Source: Flagellimonas aurea
GTDB lineage: Bacteria; Bacteroidota; Bacteroidia; Flavobacteriales; Flavobacteriaceae
NCBI RefSeq assembly: GCF_017313785.1
Contig: NZ_JAFLNL010000007.1
Location: 186,001-250,000, forward strand
DNA: 64,000 nt
Reading direction: 5' to 3'
The translations under genes were made by a program, and so were the position numbers. The notes under the pieces are model-generated. The model saw nothing but the letters and a program-made list of their open reading frames with translations, made no database searches and had not been told where the DNA came from. Positions 10,001 to 20,400 of this stretch are shown piece after piece; positions within the stretch are counted from its first letter, which is position 1, and each line of letters starts with the position of its first letter.

Positions 10001-10488
10001 GTGGAGTTGCCAGTATTTGGAAATCCAAATCCATATGAAGGATTCAAAGGATCGGAATTTGAACCCGATGCATTTACAAATTCTTGCCAAGAACCTCCGT
10101 CAACACGATATTCGCCAATCATATAATCACTCCCATTTTCCATATCATCAGGGTCATCCACCCAAGTATCCATACTAAAGTTAATGTAGTCGTATCCGGT
10201 AATGTCTATAGGGTTGACTTGCCAAGTTCGTTGTGCATCCAAATTACTGCCTCTCAATGAATTATTTCTTACGGACAACCTATTTCCTCCATTGGTAGTC
10301 CACGACGATGAAGAAGGTCCAGTTGCCGTACCGTTTTGAGTATCATTGGCGTAACTGTTGAAGTTTTCGCTCCAAATAGTGGTCTGTGAAAATGAAAGAA
10401 AGGTTCCCAACAGGAAAAACGCCAATAGTAGCATCCATCCACTGGGAAAATGATTCATCTTTTTATTAAAGAACGAGGTTGTGCCCAT
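7087..10488 (-). CDS. Secreted PA14 / TSP3 / C-type lectin surface protein
   Basis: An 1133-residue exported mosaic protein. Residues 1-36 are a signal peptide, with predicted cleavage after SFSQ; the in-frame Met11 at 10458 is an alternative start. Domains in order are: a jelly-roll-like region (about 40-185); a PA14 domain (about 191-341, with [18 protein letters not shown] and [12 protein letters not shown]); thrombospondin type 3 calcium repeats (about 343-372 and 501-622, with many DxDGDGIPD copies); a cadherin/DUF-like beta region; a C-type lectin domain (about 770-905, with WIGASD, EPNNSG and a W-N-D motif); an HYR-like domain (about 930-1015); and an Ig-like domain (about 1020-1115). 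It is predicted to bind glycans and calcium on the cell surface. The C terminus ends ITYRVNKN, and I do not recognise a standard type IX sorting domain there. Confidence 0.88.
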   Translation of the reverse strand: MGTTSFFNKKMNHFPSGWMLLLAFFLLGTFLSFSQTTIWSENFNSYANDTQNGTATGPSSSSWTTNGGNRLSVRNNSLRGSNLDAQRTWQVNPIDITGYDYINFSMDTWVDDPDDMENGSDYMIGEYRVDGGSWQEFVNASGSNSDPLNPSYGFGFPNTGNSTLEIRVRMDNNMTNEQYFIDNATVEATSGICNGEVDFEFYDSSPSGSTVDNIPTSGYLGSGTYTSFDVDALQNQEDPGDTDNFSIRYTGFIQIDTQGSYTFYTTSDDGSKLYIDGAQVVNNDGAHGSQERSGTITLSPGLHDITVLFFENGGGENLSVAYQGPSISKQNIPFSKLYSTCSASSADLDGDGVPDTADVDDDNDGILDVDECGGVSGNFVQTATNVQYFRDPSNAEGNPGTSYAYNSTSTYEGASIISFQFANPIPIGTTVSVFLSAASGTSDMQIQYSNGTYLADATAIPSGSITEITFNVSQSNFQSFRVMAYQTGARVHGASYGGTVDCTTVDTDGDGIPNYQDLDSDGDGIPDNVEAQTSLNYIAPSGIDANNNGLDDAYESSGITPVDTDGDGAPDFMDLDSDNDGTTDTTEAVLTLSGSDSDNDGLDNNIDTTTGYADPGGTIDNPLNTNGGSLMLPDSDGDVTSGGDLDFRDDTFDGNDPPSITATGNQTFCPGDPIPVVETVEITDTDSSTLDAVYIQITSNYDVSGDVLSLTGTHPNITASWDTSEGRLFLEGPATLAEFEAAIAGVIFQTTATVNGGDTRTFSIVMNEANYIESTGHYYEYVAAEGITWTAARNAAALRTFYGLQGYLATISIQDESDLLGSQAPGAGWIGASDAATEGDWYWVTGPEAGTLFWRGGAGGTAFGYEFWNSGEPNNSGDEDYAHITAPGVGLPGSWNDLSNTGAASGDYQPKGYLVEYGGMPGDPPYPDLAATTTITVETTAPTASAPSPITVNCASDIPSPDVTVITDEADNCDPNPIVTFVGDVSDGVSNPEIITRTYRVTDAAGNTLDVEQTITVTPFSISTQPTDQTVVVGNNGSFSVTASNVNTYQWQVSTDGGSNFVPIADGSEYTGTSSANLTITTPDSAKDGYIYRVLVSNSSGSCPPLASDQATLTVKNGRVITNRGITYRVNKN

Positions 10489-10508
10489 GTATTTATTTCA
10501 ATCTTGCA

Positions 10509-10538
10509 CAAAATTAACTGGTGCACAGAGGCTTCAAA
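10509..10538 (-). promoter_or_regulatory. Promoter of the lectin gene
   Basis: Read on the minus strand, TTTG (10538-10535), 18 bp, then TAATTTTG (10516-10509), matching the Bacteroidota promoter. The start codon at 10488 lies about 20 bases downstream of the -7 box. Confidence 0.6.
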
Positions 10539-10728
10539 ATATTTGTTGTGAACGGTTGTAAAAGGAGTGTTAACATGGGGATATATGGAGAATGGCATGT
10601 TTTGTGGTCAAACTATATGGTTCGTTTGAATGAGATGTACGGGTTCGCATGCACCTTTTTTTATGATATGTATAAGGTAATTCATTGAAAAATAGATAGG
10701 GGAGGTATTATTTTTGTACGGGGAGGGG
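10539..10728. other. Non-coding interval before the rimP promoter
   Basis: The whole 346-base gap between the lectin gene and rimP carries no credible gene. The part described here has no feature that I can identify; the remainder holds the lectin promoter on one side and the rimP promoter and hairpin on the other. Confidence 0.6.
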
Positions 10729-10760
10729 TTGCACAAGCGATATTATTTGTTGTATATTTG
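10729..10760 (+). promoter_or_regulatory. Promoter of rimP-nusA-infB
   Basis: TTG (10729-10731), 21 bp, then TATATTTG (10753-10760), a good -7 box. Transcription would start near 10767, giving a leader of about 68 bases before rimP that includes a terminator-like hairpin. Confidence 0.6.
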
Positions 10761-10789
10761 CAAAACTGAACGGATATAAAAGTATTCAT

Positions 10790-10816
10790 GAGGGGACCTT
10801 GAGTCCCCTCTTTTAT
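10790..10816 (+). promoter_or_regulatory. Terminator-like hairpin in the rimP leader
   Basis: GAGGGGAC (10790-10797) pairs perfectly with GTCCCCTC (10803-10810) around CTTGA and is followed by TTTTATT. It has the form of an intrinsic terminator, yet lies between a promoter and the rimP start, so it could be an attenuator or end a tiny leader RNA. The function is inferred. Confidence 0.6.
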
Positions 10817-10834
10817 TACTTATTTCTCATTTTT

Positions 10835-11296
10835 ATGTTGAAGGATAAAGTGGAATCGTTGCTGGGCAAGGCGTTGGAAGAGCACTCTTCCTTGTTCTTG
10901 GTAGATTTTAAAATGGGCAGCGACAACAGTATCAAAGTGGTTTTGGATGGTGATGAAGGGGTGAGTCTGCAAGACTGTATGAACATTAGCCGGGCCATTG
11001 AACATAATTTGGATCGCGAGGAAGAAGATTTTTCCTTGGAGGTTACATCGGCCGGGGCTACCTCGCCCTTGAGATTGCCCCGTCAGTACAATAAAAATGT
11101 TGGAAGAAAATTACAGGTCAAGACCACCTCTGGGCAATTGGAGGGTACATTGGTAGCGACCTCGACAGATAGCATTACCTTGGAGTGGAAGGCCCGTGAG
11201 CCTAAACCGGTAGGTAAAGGAAAAGTTACAGTACAGAAAAAGCAGGAAATCGCCTTTTCTGACATTCAAGAGGCAAAAGTTAAATTAAAATTTTAA
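10835..11296 (+). CDS. rimP: Ribosome maturation factor RimP
   Basis: A 153-residue protein needed for maturation of the 30S ribosomal subunit. The N-terminal alpha/beta domain contains the DGDEGVSLQDCMNISRAIE segment and LEVTSAGATSPLR, the RimP signature (usual form EVSSPG). The C-terminal small beta-barrel ends with a lysine-rich KVKLKF. The ATG at 10835 is chosen because it gives the normal family N terminus (MLKDKVESLL); extending upstream to a TTG at 10799 would place the start inside a terminator-like hairpin. It is the first gene of the widely conserved rimP-nusA-infB operon, with 12 bases to nusA. Confidence 0.93.
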   Translation: MLKDKVESLLGKALEEHSSLFLVDFKMGSDNSIKVVLDGDEGVSLQDCMNISRAIEHNLDREEEDFSLEVTSAGATSPLRLPRQYNKNVGRKLQVKTTSGQLEGTLVATSTDSITLEWKAREPKPVGKGKVTVQKKQEIAFSDIQEAKVKLKF

Positions 11297-11308
11297 TTGT
11301 AGTAGAAA

Positions 11309-12541
11309 ATGGAAAACCTAGCGCTCATCGAATCCTTTTCGGAGTTTAAGGACGATAAGTTTATTGACAGGGTGACCCTTATGGCGATTTTGGAAGAAGT
11401 ATTCCGAAGTGCGCTAAAGAAAAAATTTGGTTCTGACGACAATTTTGATATCATTATCAACCCCGATAAAGGGGATTTGGAAATATGGAGAAACCGTGTG
11501 GTGGTTGAAGATGGGGAGGTTGAAGAGCCCAATGAGGAAATATCCTTGTCCGAAGCTAGAAAAATCGAGCCCGATTTTGAAGTTGGCGAGGATGTATCAG
11601 AAGAGGTAAAGCTTATCGACCTTGGAAGAAGAGCTATTTTGGCATTGCGCCAAAACCTGATATCCAAGATACATGAGCACGATAATACCACCATCTACAA
11701 GCAATTTAAAGACTTGGAAGGTGAGATATATACCGCTGAGGTGCATCATATCAGACATCGTGCAGTAATTTTGTTGGATGATGAAGGAAACGAAATCATC
11801 CTTCCAAAGGAAAAGCAGATACCTTCCGACTTTTTCCGAAAGGGAGATAACGTTCGAGGAATCATCGAAAGTGTGGAACTTAAAGGAAACAAGCCGGCCA
11901 TTATCATGTCCAGAACATCGCCGATTTTCTTGGAGCAATTGTTCTTCCAAGAGATTCCAGAGGTGTTCGATGGTTTGATTACCATTAAAAAAGCAGTTCG
12001 TATCCCAGGTGAAAAAGCGAAAGTTGCTGTTGACTCCTATGATGATAGAATTGATCCCGTGGGTGCCTGTGTGGGTATGAAGGGTTCAAGAATCCATGGA
12101 ATTGTACGGGAATTGGGCAATGAAAATATTGACGTGATCAATTGGACCAACAACCCGCAATTGATGGTGACTAGGGCTTTAAGTCCTGCAAGAGTATCAT
12201 CCGTTAAACTAAACGATGAGAAAAAAACAGCACAAGTATACCTAAAGCCAGAGGAGGTTTCCAAGGCTATTGGTAGAGGTGGGCACAACATACGTTTGGC
12301 TGGTCAATTGACTGGTTATGAAATAGATGTGTTCCGTGAAGGCGTTGAGGAAGATGTGGAGTTGACCGAGTTTTCCGATGAAATCGAAGGCTGGGTAATC
12401 GAAGAGTTCAAGAAAATAGGATTGGATACCGCACGTAGCGTTCTGGAACAAGATGTAAAAGATTTGGCGAAGCGAACCGATTTAGAAGAGGAAACAATTC
12501 AAGAAGTCGTTCGTATCCTCAAGGAAGAATTTGAAGATTAG
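11309..12541 (+). CDS. nusA: Transcription termination/antitermination protein NusA
   Basis: A 410-residue RNA-polymerase-associated factor controlling pausing, termination and antitermination. The N-terminal RNAP-binding domain covers about residues 1-125, an S1 RNA-binding domain about 130-200, and two KH domains about 225-345 (VGACVGMKGSRIHGIVRELG and AIGRGGHNIRLAGQLTG, both with the GxxG loop). A short acidic C-terminal region follows, without the two repeat domains seen in Escherichia coli, which is normal for most bacteria. The gene lies between rimP and infB in the conserved operon, 12 bases from the former and 41 from the latter. Confidence 0.97.
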   Translation: MENLALIESFSEFKDDKFIDRVTLMAILEEVFRSALKKKFGSDDNFDIIINPDKGDLEIWRNRVVVEDGEVEEPNEEISLSEARKIEPDFEVGEDVSEEVKLIDLGRRAILALRQNLISKIHEHDNTTIYKQFKDLEGEIYTAEVHHIRHRAVILLDDEGNEIILPKEKQIPSDFFRKGDNVRGIIESVELKGNKPAIIMSRTSPIFLEQLFFQEIPEVFDGLITIKKAVRIPGEKAKVAVDSYDDRIDPVGACVGMKGSRIHGIVRELGNENIDVINWTNNPQLMVTRALSPARVSSVKLNDEKKTAQVYLKPEEVSKAIGRGGHNIRLAGQLTGYEIDVFREGVEEDVELTEFSDEIEGWVIEEFKKIGLDTARSVLEQDVKDLAKRTDLEEETIQEVVRILKEEFED

Positions 12542-12582
12542 GCTTATATTAGCAGCGAAAATTTAGGGAAGTAAAATTATTT

Positions 12583-15342
12583 ATGGCAGAAAATCCAACA
12601 ATACGACTTAACAAAGTTCTCAGAGAATTGAACATTTCACTGGATAGGGCAGTCGATTACCTAGCCTCGGAAGGGCATGAGGTAGAAGCGCGACCTACCA
12701 CTAAAATATCCAATGAGGTGTATCAAGTTCTGTTGGATGAGTTCCAAACGGATAAGAGTAAAAAGGTCGCTTCTAAGGAAGTTGGTGAAGAAAAGCGCAA
12801 GGAAAAAGAAGCTATCCGAATCCGTATGGAGAAGGAGCAGGAAGAGCGCAGGTTGGCCAAGGAGAAGAAAGAGGCTGAGCAGGAAGTGGTAAAGGCCAAG
12901 GCGGAACTTGCTGGACCAAAGACAGTGGGCAAAATCGATTTGGATAAAAAGCCAGAGCAGCCAAAGAAAGAAGAGCCAAAACAGCAAGAAGAAGCGCCAG
13001 TTCAGAAAGAAGAGGCACCAAAAGTTGAGCCAGAAAAAGCCAAAGAGACTGAAAAGCCCAAAGCTTCGGAACCGGAAAAAGCCGTAGAGAAAGAAAGTAA
13101 AGAAACTGAAACCAAGGAGGAAAGGGTTGAGGCGGAAAAACCAAAAGAGGACACGGAAAGCACTGAGTCGGGTACTATAAAGACCAATTATCAGAAACTT
13201 TCCGGACCTAAAATTACCGGTGATAAAATTGACCTTTCGCAGTTCAAGAAACCGGTGAAAAAGAAAAAGGAAGACCCCCAAAAAGGAAATAAGGGAGGAG
13301 CTTCATCCGATGCCGGAGAGCGCAAAAAGCGTCGTAGAAGAATAGTGAAGAATGGCCCACAAACTGGTGGGGGCAATAGAAATAGTAGGCCTGGAGTAGG
13401 TAGAAAGGGACAGCGTTCCAATGCACCTAAAGTAGAGCCTACAGAAGAAGAAGTACAAAAACAAGTAAGGGAGACCCTTGAAAAACTTCAAGGTAAATCC
13501 AGTAAAGGCCGAGGAGCCAAATATCGTAGGGAGAAAAGAGATCAGCACCGTCAACAAACGGAGAAAGACCTTGAACAACAGGAATTGGACAGCAAGATTT
13601 TGAAGGTAACGGAATTTGTTACCGTTAACGAGCTTGCTACCATGATGAATGTTTCTACTACCCAGATTATCTCGGCATGTATGTCCCTTGGTATTATGGT
13701 GACGCTTAACCAGCGTTTGGATGCAGAGACACTTTCTATCGTGGCCGACGAATTTGGTTACGAAGTAGAGTTCGTTACTGCGGAGATTGAGGAAACCATA
13801 GAGGAAGTCGAGGATAGTCCGGAAGATTTGAAGGCTCGTGCGCCGATTGTTACCGTAATGGGACACGTTGACCACGGTAAGACATCCTTACTTGATTATG
13901 TTCGTCAGGAAAATGTGATTGCAGGGGAAAGTGGGGGAATAACACAGCACATTGGAGCCTACGGGGTTGCTTTGGATGACGGTCAGAAAATCACCTTCTT
14001 GGATACTCCCGGTCACGAAGCGTTTACCGCAATGAGGGCCCGTGGAGCTCAAGTAACCGATATTGCTATTATTGTAATCGCTGCGGATGATGACATCATG
14101 CCTCAAACAAAAGAGGCCATAAGCCATGCTCAGGCAGCCGGAGTGCCCATAGTGTTCGCTATCAACAAGGTGGATAAGCCAACGGCGAACCCAGACAAGA
14201 TTAAGGAAGGCTTGGCCCAGATGAACTTATTGGTAGAAGATTGGGGTGGTAAAGTACAGTCCCATGACATTTCAGCCAAAACAGGGCAGGGGGTCAAAGA
14301 GCTTTTGGAGAAAGTATTGTTGGAAGCCGAACTTTTGGAGTTGAAAGCAAATCCAGGCAGGTTGGCATCGGGAACGGTTGTTGAAGCTTTCTTGGACAAA
14401 GGTAGAGGTTATGTTGCCACTATTTTGGTTCAAACAGGTACCCTTAAAATAGGTGACTATGTACTCGCAGGAACATGTAGTGGTAAAGTAAAGGCCATGC
14501 ATGACGAAAGAGGACACAATATTGATAAGGCAGGTCCATCCACGCCAATTTCTATTTTGGGATTGGACGGGGCGCCACAAGCAGGTGATAGGTTCCATGT
14601 ATTGGAAGATGAGCGTGAAGCAAAACAGATTGCGGCAAAACGTTCGCAATTGCAGCGTGAGCAATCTGTAAGGACTCAACGTCATATTACCTTGGACGAA
14701 ATTGGGCGAAGAATCGCATTGGGCGACTTCCAAGAACTTAACATTATCCTTAAGGGTGATGTGGACGGTTCCGTTGAAGCTTTGACGGATTCGTTCCAAA
14801 AACTGTCCACTGATGAAATTCAGGTGAACATCATCCACAAGGGTGTTGGGGCCATTACGGAATCGGATGTGCTGTTGGCAAGTGCCTCAGATGCGATTAT
14901 TATCGGATTTAACGTACGACCTATGGGCAATGCCAGGTCAATTGCCGATAAAGAGGAAATAGATATTAGAATGTATTCTATTATCTATGATGCCATCAAT
15001 GACCTTAAGGACGCGATGGAGGGCATGTTGTCTCCAGAGATGAAAGAAGAGGTTACGGGTAATGCGGAGATAAGGGAGACGTTTAAAATCTCCAAAATTG
15101 GAACCATTGCGGGTTGTATGGTGACCAGCGGAAAAATCTTTAGAAACTCGCGTATACGACTTATCCGAGATGGTGTTGTGGTCTATACAGGTGAATTGGC
15201 CTCGTTAAAACGATTCAAGGACGATGTCAAGGAAGTAGCCAAAGGTTACGACTGTGGATTGCAGATCAAGAACTACAATGATATTAGGGAAGGTGATATT
15301 GTGGAAGCCTTCCAAGAAGTTGCGGTGAAGAAAAAGCTGTAA
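12583..15342 (+). CDS. infB: Translation initiation factor IF-2
   Basis: A 919-residue GTPase that delivers initiator tRNA to the ribosome. A short N-terminal IF2_N-like helix bundle (about residues 5-50) is followed by a long, highly charged Lys/Glu-rich linker (about 55-340). A second IF2_N domain lies at about 343-400 and the G domain at about 420-590, with GHVDHGKT at 427-434, DTPGHE near 473-478 and NKVD at 528-531. Domains II, III and IV complete the factor. The linker is low-complexity coding sequence and gives rise to spurious antisense reading frames. It is the last gene of the rimP operon and ends at a bidirectional terminator. Confidence 0.98.
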   Translation: MAENPTIRLNKVLRELNISLDRAVDYLASEGHEVEARPTTKISNEVYQVLLDEFQTDKSKKVASKEVGEEKRKEKEAIRIRMEKEQEERRLAKEKKEAEQEVVKAKAELAGPKTVGKIDLDKKPEQPKKEEPKQQEEAPVQKEEAPKVEPEKAKETEKPKASEPEKAVEKESKETETKEERVEAEKPKEDTESTESGTIKTNYQKLSGPKITGDKIDLSQFKKPVKKKKEDPQKGNKGGASSDAGERKKRRRRIVKNGPQTGGGNRNSRPGVGRKGQRSNAPKVEPTEEEVQKQVRETLEKLQGKSSKGRGAKYRREKRDQHRQQTEKDLEQQELDSKILKVTEFVTVNELATMMNVSTTQIISACMSLGIMVTLNQRLDAETLSIVADEFGYEVEFVTAEIEETIEEVEDSPEDLKARAPIVTVMGHVDHGKTSLLDYVRQENVIAGESGGITQHIGAYGVALDDGQKITFLDTPGHEAFTAMRARGAQVTDIAIIVIAADDDIMPQTKEAISHAQAAGVPIVFAINKVDKPTANPDKIKEGLAQMNLLVEDWGGKVQSHDISAKTGQGVKELLEKVLLEAELLELKANPGRLASGTVVEAFLDKGRGYVATILVQTGTLKIGDYVLAGTCSGKVKAMHDERGHNIDKAGPSTPISILGLDGAPQAGDRFHVLEDEREAKQIAAKRSQLQREQSVRTQRHITLDEIGRRIALGDFQELNIILKGDVDGSVEALTDSFQKLSTDEIQVNIIHKGVGAITESDVLLASASDAIIIGFNVRPMGNARSIADKEEIDIRMYSIIYDAINDLKDAMEGMLSPEMKEEVTGNAEIRETFKISKIGTIAGCMVTSGKIFRNSRIRLIRDGVVVYTGELASLKRFKDDVKEVAKGYDCGLQIKNYNDIREGDIVEAFQEVAVKKKL

Positions 15343-15360
15343 TTGATATGATAATGCGAA

Positions 15361-15390
15361 AAAAATCCCGCTCAATGGCGGGATTTTTTT
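15361..15390. terminator. Bidirectional intrinsic terminator
   Basis: AAAAATCCCGC (15361-15371) pairs with GCGGGATTTTT (15378-15388) around 6 bases. It separates infB from the convergent SPOR gene. Confidence 0.92.
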
Positions 15391-15392
15391 AT

Positions 15393-15764
15393 TTAAGATT
15401 CTTTCTGCTCAGGTTTTAAGAGCATGGCATCCGGATATTTTTTCCGAACCTCCAAATACTTTCTTTCGGCTTCCAACTTGGTTTTGAAACGTCCCAATCT
15501 AACACGATAGGTCGGGGATTCAAACTCTATTTTGGAATACCAATCCGGAAAGTCAATTTCAACTTGACTTAATAGGTCCTGTGCTTTCTGGTAATTGCCG
15601 AAACCTACTTGAATTTGATAATATCCAGTATTCGCATTTACCTTGGTGTACAATTTTACCAACTCGTTGATTTTTGGGTCCTGTTGAACCGTAACCTGTC
15701 CATCTTGGGCCAAAACTTGAGTTGTCAAAGCAATTAGAATTGCGCTAAAAACAGCCGTTTTCAT
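15393..15764 (-). CDS. Secreted SPOR-domain protein
   Basis: A 123-residue exported protein. Residues 1-19 are a signal peptide ending QVLAQ. The mature part is essentially one SPOR domain (about 45-120, with YYQIQVGFGNYQKAQDL and YRVRLGRFKTKLEAERKY), which binds denuded peptidoglycan glycan strands at sites of septal remodelling. No catalytic domain is attached, so it probably acts as a periplasmic binding or adaptor protein. It starts at ATG 15764; a minus-strand -7 box (TACATTTG) lies at 15805-15798. It stands alone and shares the terminator with infB. Confidence 0.88.
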   Translation of the reverse strand: MKTAVFSAILIALTTQVLAQDGQVTVQQDPKINELVKLYTKVNANTGYYQIQVGFGNYQKAQDLLSQVEIDFPDWYSKIEFESPTYRVRLGRFKTKLEAERKYLEVRKKYPDAMLLKPEQKES

Positions 15765-15797
15765 GTTATTTACTCGTTGTATGATTTATGCTTATTG

Positions 15798-15805
15798 CAA
15801 ATGTA
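15798..15805 (-). promoter_or_regulatory. -7 promoter element of the SPOR gene
   Basis: The minus-strand sequence TACATTTG matches TAnnTTTG and lies 33 bases before the start codon. A TTG-like -33 sits about 17 bp upstream of it. Confidence 0.5.
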
Positions 15806-15904
15806 GATTATTAAAGGTTAACCAAGTCGAGGGCAAGTTATTTAGAATCTTTATAAATTAAGTGTTATGAATACCTTAAGATTTCAAAAAATGACTGTAT
15901 GTCT

Positions 15905-15912
15905 TACTTTTG
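15905..15912 (+). promoter_or_regulatory. -7 promoter element of the ACIII-oxidase operon
   Basis: TACTTTTG matches TAnnTTTG. Transcription would start near 15919, giving a leader of about 80 bases before actA. No clear -33 box is present. Confidence 0.45.
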
Positions 15913-15999
15913 TTGCCATTCTTGGTAGGGTAAAAAGCTATTGCTCTCAAACTCAATAGAAAGAATCATGCCAAAGATTTCGATAGAAATTTCACGAAT

Positions 16000-17373
16000 A
16001 TGAAAAAGGTTTTATACCGCCATCTATTTTCTAAAGTTTTAGGTTTAACTCTCCTATTATTCTCATCATCTTTTTATGCGCAAGAAGAAGCAGAGGCTGC
16101 GACCGATGCAGCTGCAGAGCAAACTACGGAGGCTGTTGATGGTGATCCGGTAAAAGGAAAACAACTCTTTAATCAGAACTGTGCCGCATGTCACTCCTTG
16201 GATAGGAAAATGACAGGTCCCGCATTGGCAAATGTGGAAGCTAGATTGGCCGAAGATGAAGGTTTGGACAAGGAATGGATTTACGCATGGGTCAAAAACA
16301 GCCCAGGGGTAATTGCATCGGGAGACGCTTATGCAAACAAGATTTACGCAGAGTACAATCAGGCGGCCATGACACCGTTTCCAACATTGTCCAACGAGGA
16401 TATTGACAATATTTTGGCCTACACAGCTGCCCCGCCAAAGGCGGCACCAGCCCAAGCTGCTGGTGGAGCGACAGCTGCAGGTGAAGGTTCTGGTGGTTCA
16501 AGTTCCGGGATTTCCAATGAGATGATCCTTGGTGCCTTGGCATTGGTTTTTGGTCTGTTGGTCGTCATGTTGATTTTGGTGAACAAGACCTTGCGCAGAA
16601 TTGCGGAGGCCAATGGTGTTGTTTTGGAAAAGGAGAAAGAAAAGCGTTTGCCAATTTGGAAGGCGTTTGTTCAGAACCAGTTCTTGGTTTTGGTAACGGT
16701 TGTCTTCTTGTTGTTGGGCAGTGCTTATTTTGCTTACGGCTATTTAATGCAGGTTGGTGTGGATCAGGGTTATGCCCCGGTTCAACCAATTCACTTCTCA
16801 CATAAGATTCATGCGGGAGATAACGGTGTTGACTGTAAATACTGTCACTCCTCTGCAAGGGTTTCAAAAACTTCGGGGATTCCTTCCTTGAACGTTTGTA
16901 TGAACTGTCATAAATCGATTTACGAATACACTGGGACCGCTGAAGGTCCATCGGCAGAAGATTTAGCTGCAGGGCGCACCAATGAGTTTTACACGGGAGA
17001 GATCAAAAAACTATACAAGGCAGTTGGATGGGATGAAGAAAACCAAAGCTATACTGGCAACAGTCAGCCAGTGGAGTGGGTTAGGATCCATAATCTTCCC
17101 GACTTTGCCTACTTTAACCACTCACAGCACGTTTCTGTAGCAGGTGTTGACTGTCAAACCTGTCACGGTCCGGTAGAGGAAATGGAAATAGTTGAGCAAC
17201 ATGCTCCATTAACTATGGGATGGTGTATCAACTGTCACCGTGAAACCAATGTGAAGATTCAGGGCAATGCATACTACGAAGCGATCCACGAAGAGTTGGC
17301 CAAAAAGTATGGAGTTGAGGAAGTGACCGCTGCAATGATGGGTGGTCTAGAATGTGGAAAGTGTCACTATTAA
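16000..17373 (+). CDS. actA: ActA-type multihaem cytochrome c of alternative complex III
   Basis: A 457-residue exported cytochrome with six CxxCH haem-c sites. The signal peptide covers about residues 1-27 (SSSFYAQ). A monohaem class-I cytochrome domain follows, with CAACH at 61-65. Next come an alanine/glycine linker and two membrane helices (about 175-197 and 228-250). The C-terminal pentahaem module has sites at Cys279 (CKYCH), 300 (CMNCH), 385 (CQTCH), 409 (CINCH) and 452 (CGKCH, one residue from the end). It carries electrons from the quinol-oxidising part of the complex to the oxidase. The extra N-terminal cytochrome domain makes this a fusion relative to a plain pentahaem ActA. It is the first gene of actABCDEF-coxBA. 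Confidence 0.92.
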   Translation: MKKVLYRHLFSKVLGLTLLLFSSSFYAQEEAEAATDAAAEQTTEAVDGDPVKGKQLFNQNCAACHSLDRKMTGPALANVEARLAEDEGLDKEWIYAWVKNSPGVIASGDAYANKIYAEYNQAAMTPFPTLSNEDIDNILAYTAAPPKAAPAQAAGGATAAGEGSGGSSSGISNEMILGALALVFGLLVVMLILVNKTLRRIAEANGVVLEKEKEKRLPIWKAFVQNQFLVLVTVVFLLLGSAYFAYGYLMQVGVDQGYAPVQPIHFSHKIHAGDNGVDCKYCHSSARVSKTSGIPSLNVCMNCHKSIYEYTGTAEGPSAEDLAAGRTNEFYTGEIKKLYKAVGWDEENQSYTGNSQPVEWVRIHNLPDFAYFNHSQHVSVAGVDCQTCHGPVEEMEIVEQHAPLTMGWCINCHRETNVKIQGNAYYEAIHEELAKKYGVEEVTAAMMGGLECGKCHY

Positions 17374-17405
17374 GAATTAAAAGAAGATAATCTCAGATAT
17401 ATCGT

Positions 17406-20400
17406 ATGGCATCAAACAAAAAATATTGGAAAAGTGAAGCGGAGTTGAATCCGAACGATTCCATTGTTGAGGCGCTAAGAAACAACGAGTTTACAGAGGA
17501 GATTCCCGTTGATGAGTTTTTGGGGGACAAGGAAAAATTGTCTGCATCCAACACATCGCGTAGGGATTTCTTGAAATATGTAGGTTTCAGTACCGCTGCG
17601 GCAACTGTTGCAGCGTGTGAAGGTCCTGTTCATAAATCTATCCCGTATGTGGTTCAGCCGGACAATATTGTTCCAGGCGTAGCAAACTACTATGCGACCA
17701 CGATTGCGGATGGTTTTGACTTTGCCAGCATCTTGGTGAAGACAAGGGAGGGAAGGCCTATCAAAATAGAAAACAATACCGATGCAAAAGTAAATGGCGG
17801 AGCCAATGCGAGGGTGCAGGCGTCCGTTTTGACTTTGTACGATAGTAAAAGGGTTCAGGGGCCAATGGCCAATGGAGAGCCTGTTGAGTGGAAGGTGTTG
17901 GATGCTGCCGTTAAGGCGAAATTGAATGCCTTGAAGGGTTCTGGCAAACAAGTGGTGTTGTTGACGCAGACCTATGCCAGTCCTTCAACTACAAAATTGA
18001 TTTCTGAGTTTAAAGCGGCCTACGGGGAGAATGTGAATCATGTGGTTTACGATGCCATTTCCGAAGATGCTGCACTGAATGCATTTAATAAAGCTTATGG
18101 TGAGCGTGCCTTGGCCGATTACGATTTTGAGAAAGCTGATCTGATTGTTTCTTTCGGAGCTGATTTTCTTGGTGACTGGCAAGGTGGTGGATATGATTCT
18201 GGTTATGCCAAGGGTCGTGTTCCCAAAAATGGAAAAATGTCCAGGCACGTACAGTTAGAGGCGAATATGTCTTTAACAGGTGCCAATGCCGATAAGAGAT
18301 ACCCAATGACGCCAACCCAACAAAAAGTTGCCCTTGCCAAATTGTATGGCAAGTTGAATGGCAGTAACGTTGGTGGTGGAACATCTGATGTTGATGAAGC
18401 AGTGGATAAAGTTGCGGCTGAAATCAAAAGAGCGGGTAGCAAAGCGGTTGTTGTAAGTGGACTTAATGATGAGAATGCACAAACCGTTGTGTTGGCCATC
18501 AATAAATTGTTGGGTAGCGAAGCTTTCGATGCCGACAAGCCAAAATATGTTCGTCAAGGTGATGTTGCAAAAGTAAACAAGCTTATTGCGGACATGAATG
18601 CAGGTCGTGTTGGTGCATTGATTATGGATGGGGTTAACCCGGCCTACACATTGCCAAATGCCGAGGAATTCCTAGCGGGACTTGGACAGGTAGATGTGTC
18701 GGTTGACTTTGCTTTTAATAATGATGAAACAGCTCAGGCTTCTACTTATGTAGCCGCAGCTTCCCATTATTTGGAGTCTTGGGGTGATGCCGAATTCAAA
18801 AAAGGAGAATATAGCTTAATGCAGCCAGCTATTCGAGAGCTGTTTGATACGAAACAGTTTCAATCGGCACTTTTGACATGGATGGGCGTTGAGAAAACAT
18901 ATTACGAATACATCAAAGAAACTTGGAGTACAGACGTGCTTCAAGGTGGTTCTTGGAACAAAGCTTTGCAGGATGGTGTTTACGCTGCTTCGGTAAGTGT
19001 TGCAGTAGCGGAAGGTGCTGAACCGCAAACAACTTCTCAGGAAGATACTGGAGAGGTTCGGCCAGAGATTGTTCCGATTGCTTCTGCAATCCGTTCTTTA
19101 GTGAATTCAACAAGTTCCGGTACCGAGTTGGTACTGTATTCCAAAACTGGAATGGGTGATGGTCGTCAGGCAAATAACCCTTGGTTGCAAGAATTTCCTG
19201 ATCCAATTTCTAGGGTTTCTTGGGACAACTATTTGACCGTTTCCAAAGCAGATGCCGAATCTTGGGGTCTCGAAAACAGCATTGAGGCCGATGGAGGTGT
19301 AAACGGTAGTTATGTTAAATTGACCGTGGATGGTAAGGTGTTGGAAAATGTTCCGGTGATTATCCAGCCAGGTCAAGCGGTAGGTACTGTTGGTCTGTCT
19401 TACGGTTATGGTAAGAAGGCCGGTATGCAAGAAGAGATGGCAACAGGAGTTAATGCTTACACTTTGTATAGTAACTTCTCCGATGTGCAGTCTGTAACCG
19501 TTGAGAAAACTGGAGGTGAGCATGAGTTTGCTTGTATCCAATCACATAAGACATTGATGGGTAGGGGAGATATTATCAAGGAAACTACCTTGGAAATCTT
19601 CAATACCAAAGACCACGCAGAGTGGAACCCGATGCCGCACGTAACCTTGAATCACAATGAAATACCTGTGACTTCTCCGGATGCGGACCTTTGGGAAGAG
19701 TTTGATAGAAGCGTTGGGCATCATTTTAACCTGTCCATCGATTTGAACGCATGTACCGGTTGTGGTGCCTGTGTGATAGCATGTCATGCAGAGAACAACG
19801 TTCCTGTGGTTGGAAAACGCGAAATGCGTCGTTCCAGGGATATGCACTGGTTGCGAATTGATAGATACTATTCTTCCGAAGAAACTTTTGAGGAAGATAA
19901 CGAGAAGAAGGAAAACATGGATGGCCTATGGGGAGACCAAGGTTCTCTTGGTGGTTTCAGGGAAATGGAAGATCCATCTGCCAACCCACAAGTAGCTTTC
20001 CAGCCTGTAATGTGTCAGCACTGTAACCACGCTCCTTGTGAAACTGTTTGTCCAGTTGCGGCAACATCTCACGGTAGACAAGGTCAAAACCATATGGCAT
20101 ATAACCGTTGTGTAGGTACAAGATACTGTGCCAACAACTGTCCGTATAAAGTTCGTAGGTTCAACTGGTTCTTGTACAACAACAACGACGAGTTCGACTT
20201 CAACATGAACAACGATTTGGGTAAAATGGTAATCAACCCAGATGTTAACGTACGTTCAAGAGGTGTAATGGAAAAATGCTCTATGTGTATCCAAATGACC
20301 CAAAAAACGATTTTGGATGCCAAGAGAGATGGAAGAGTCATCAAAGATGGAGAGTTCCAAACAGCATGTTCTGCGGCTTGTAGCAGTGGGGCCATGGTTT

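Noticed and set aside
10799..10834. Extended rimP start at TTG 10799
   Set aside because: It would place the start codon in the loop of the leader hairpin and add residues not found in RimP.
12661..13426. Several antisense reading frames opposite infB
   Set aside because: They mirror the Lys/Glu-rich linker of IF-2, have no start context and show low-complexity Phe/Leu/Ser translations.
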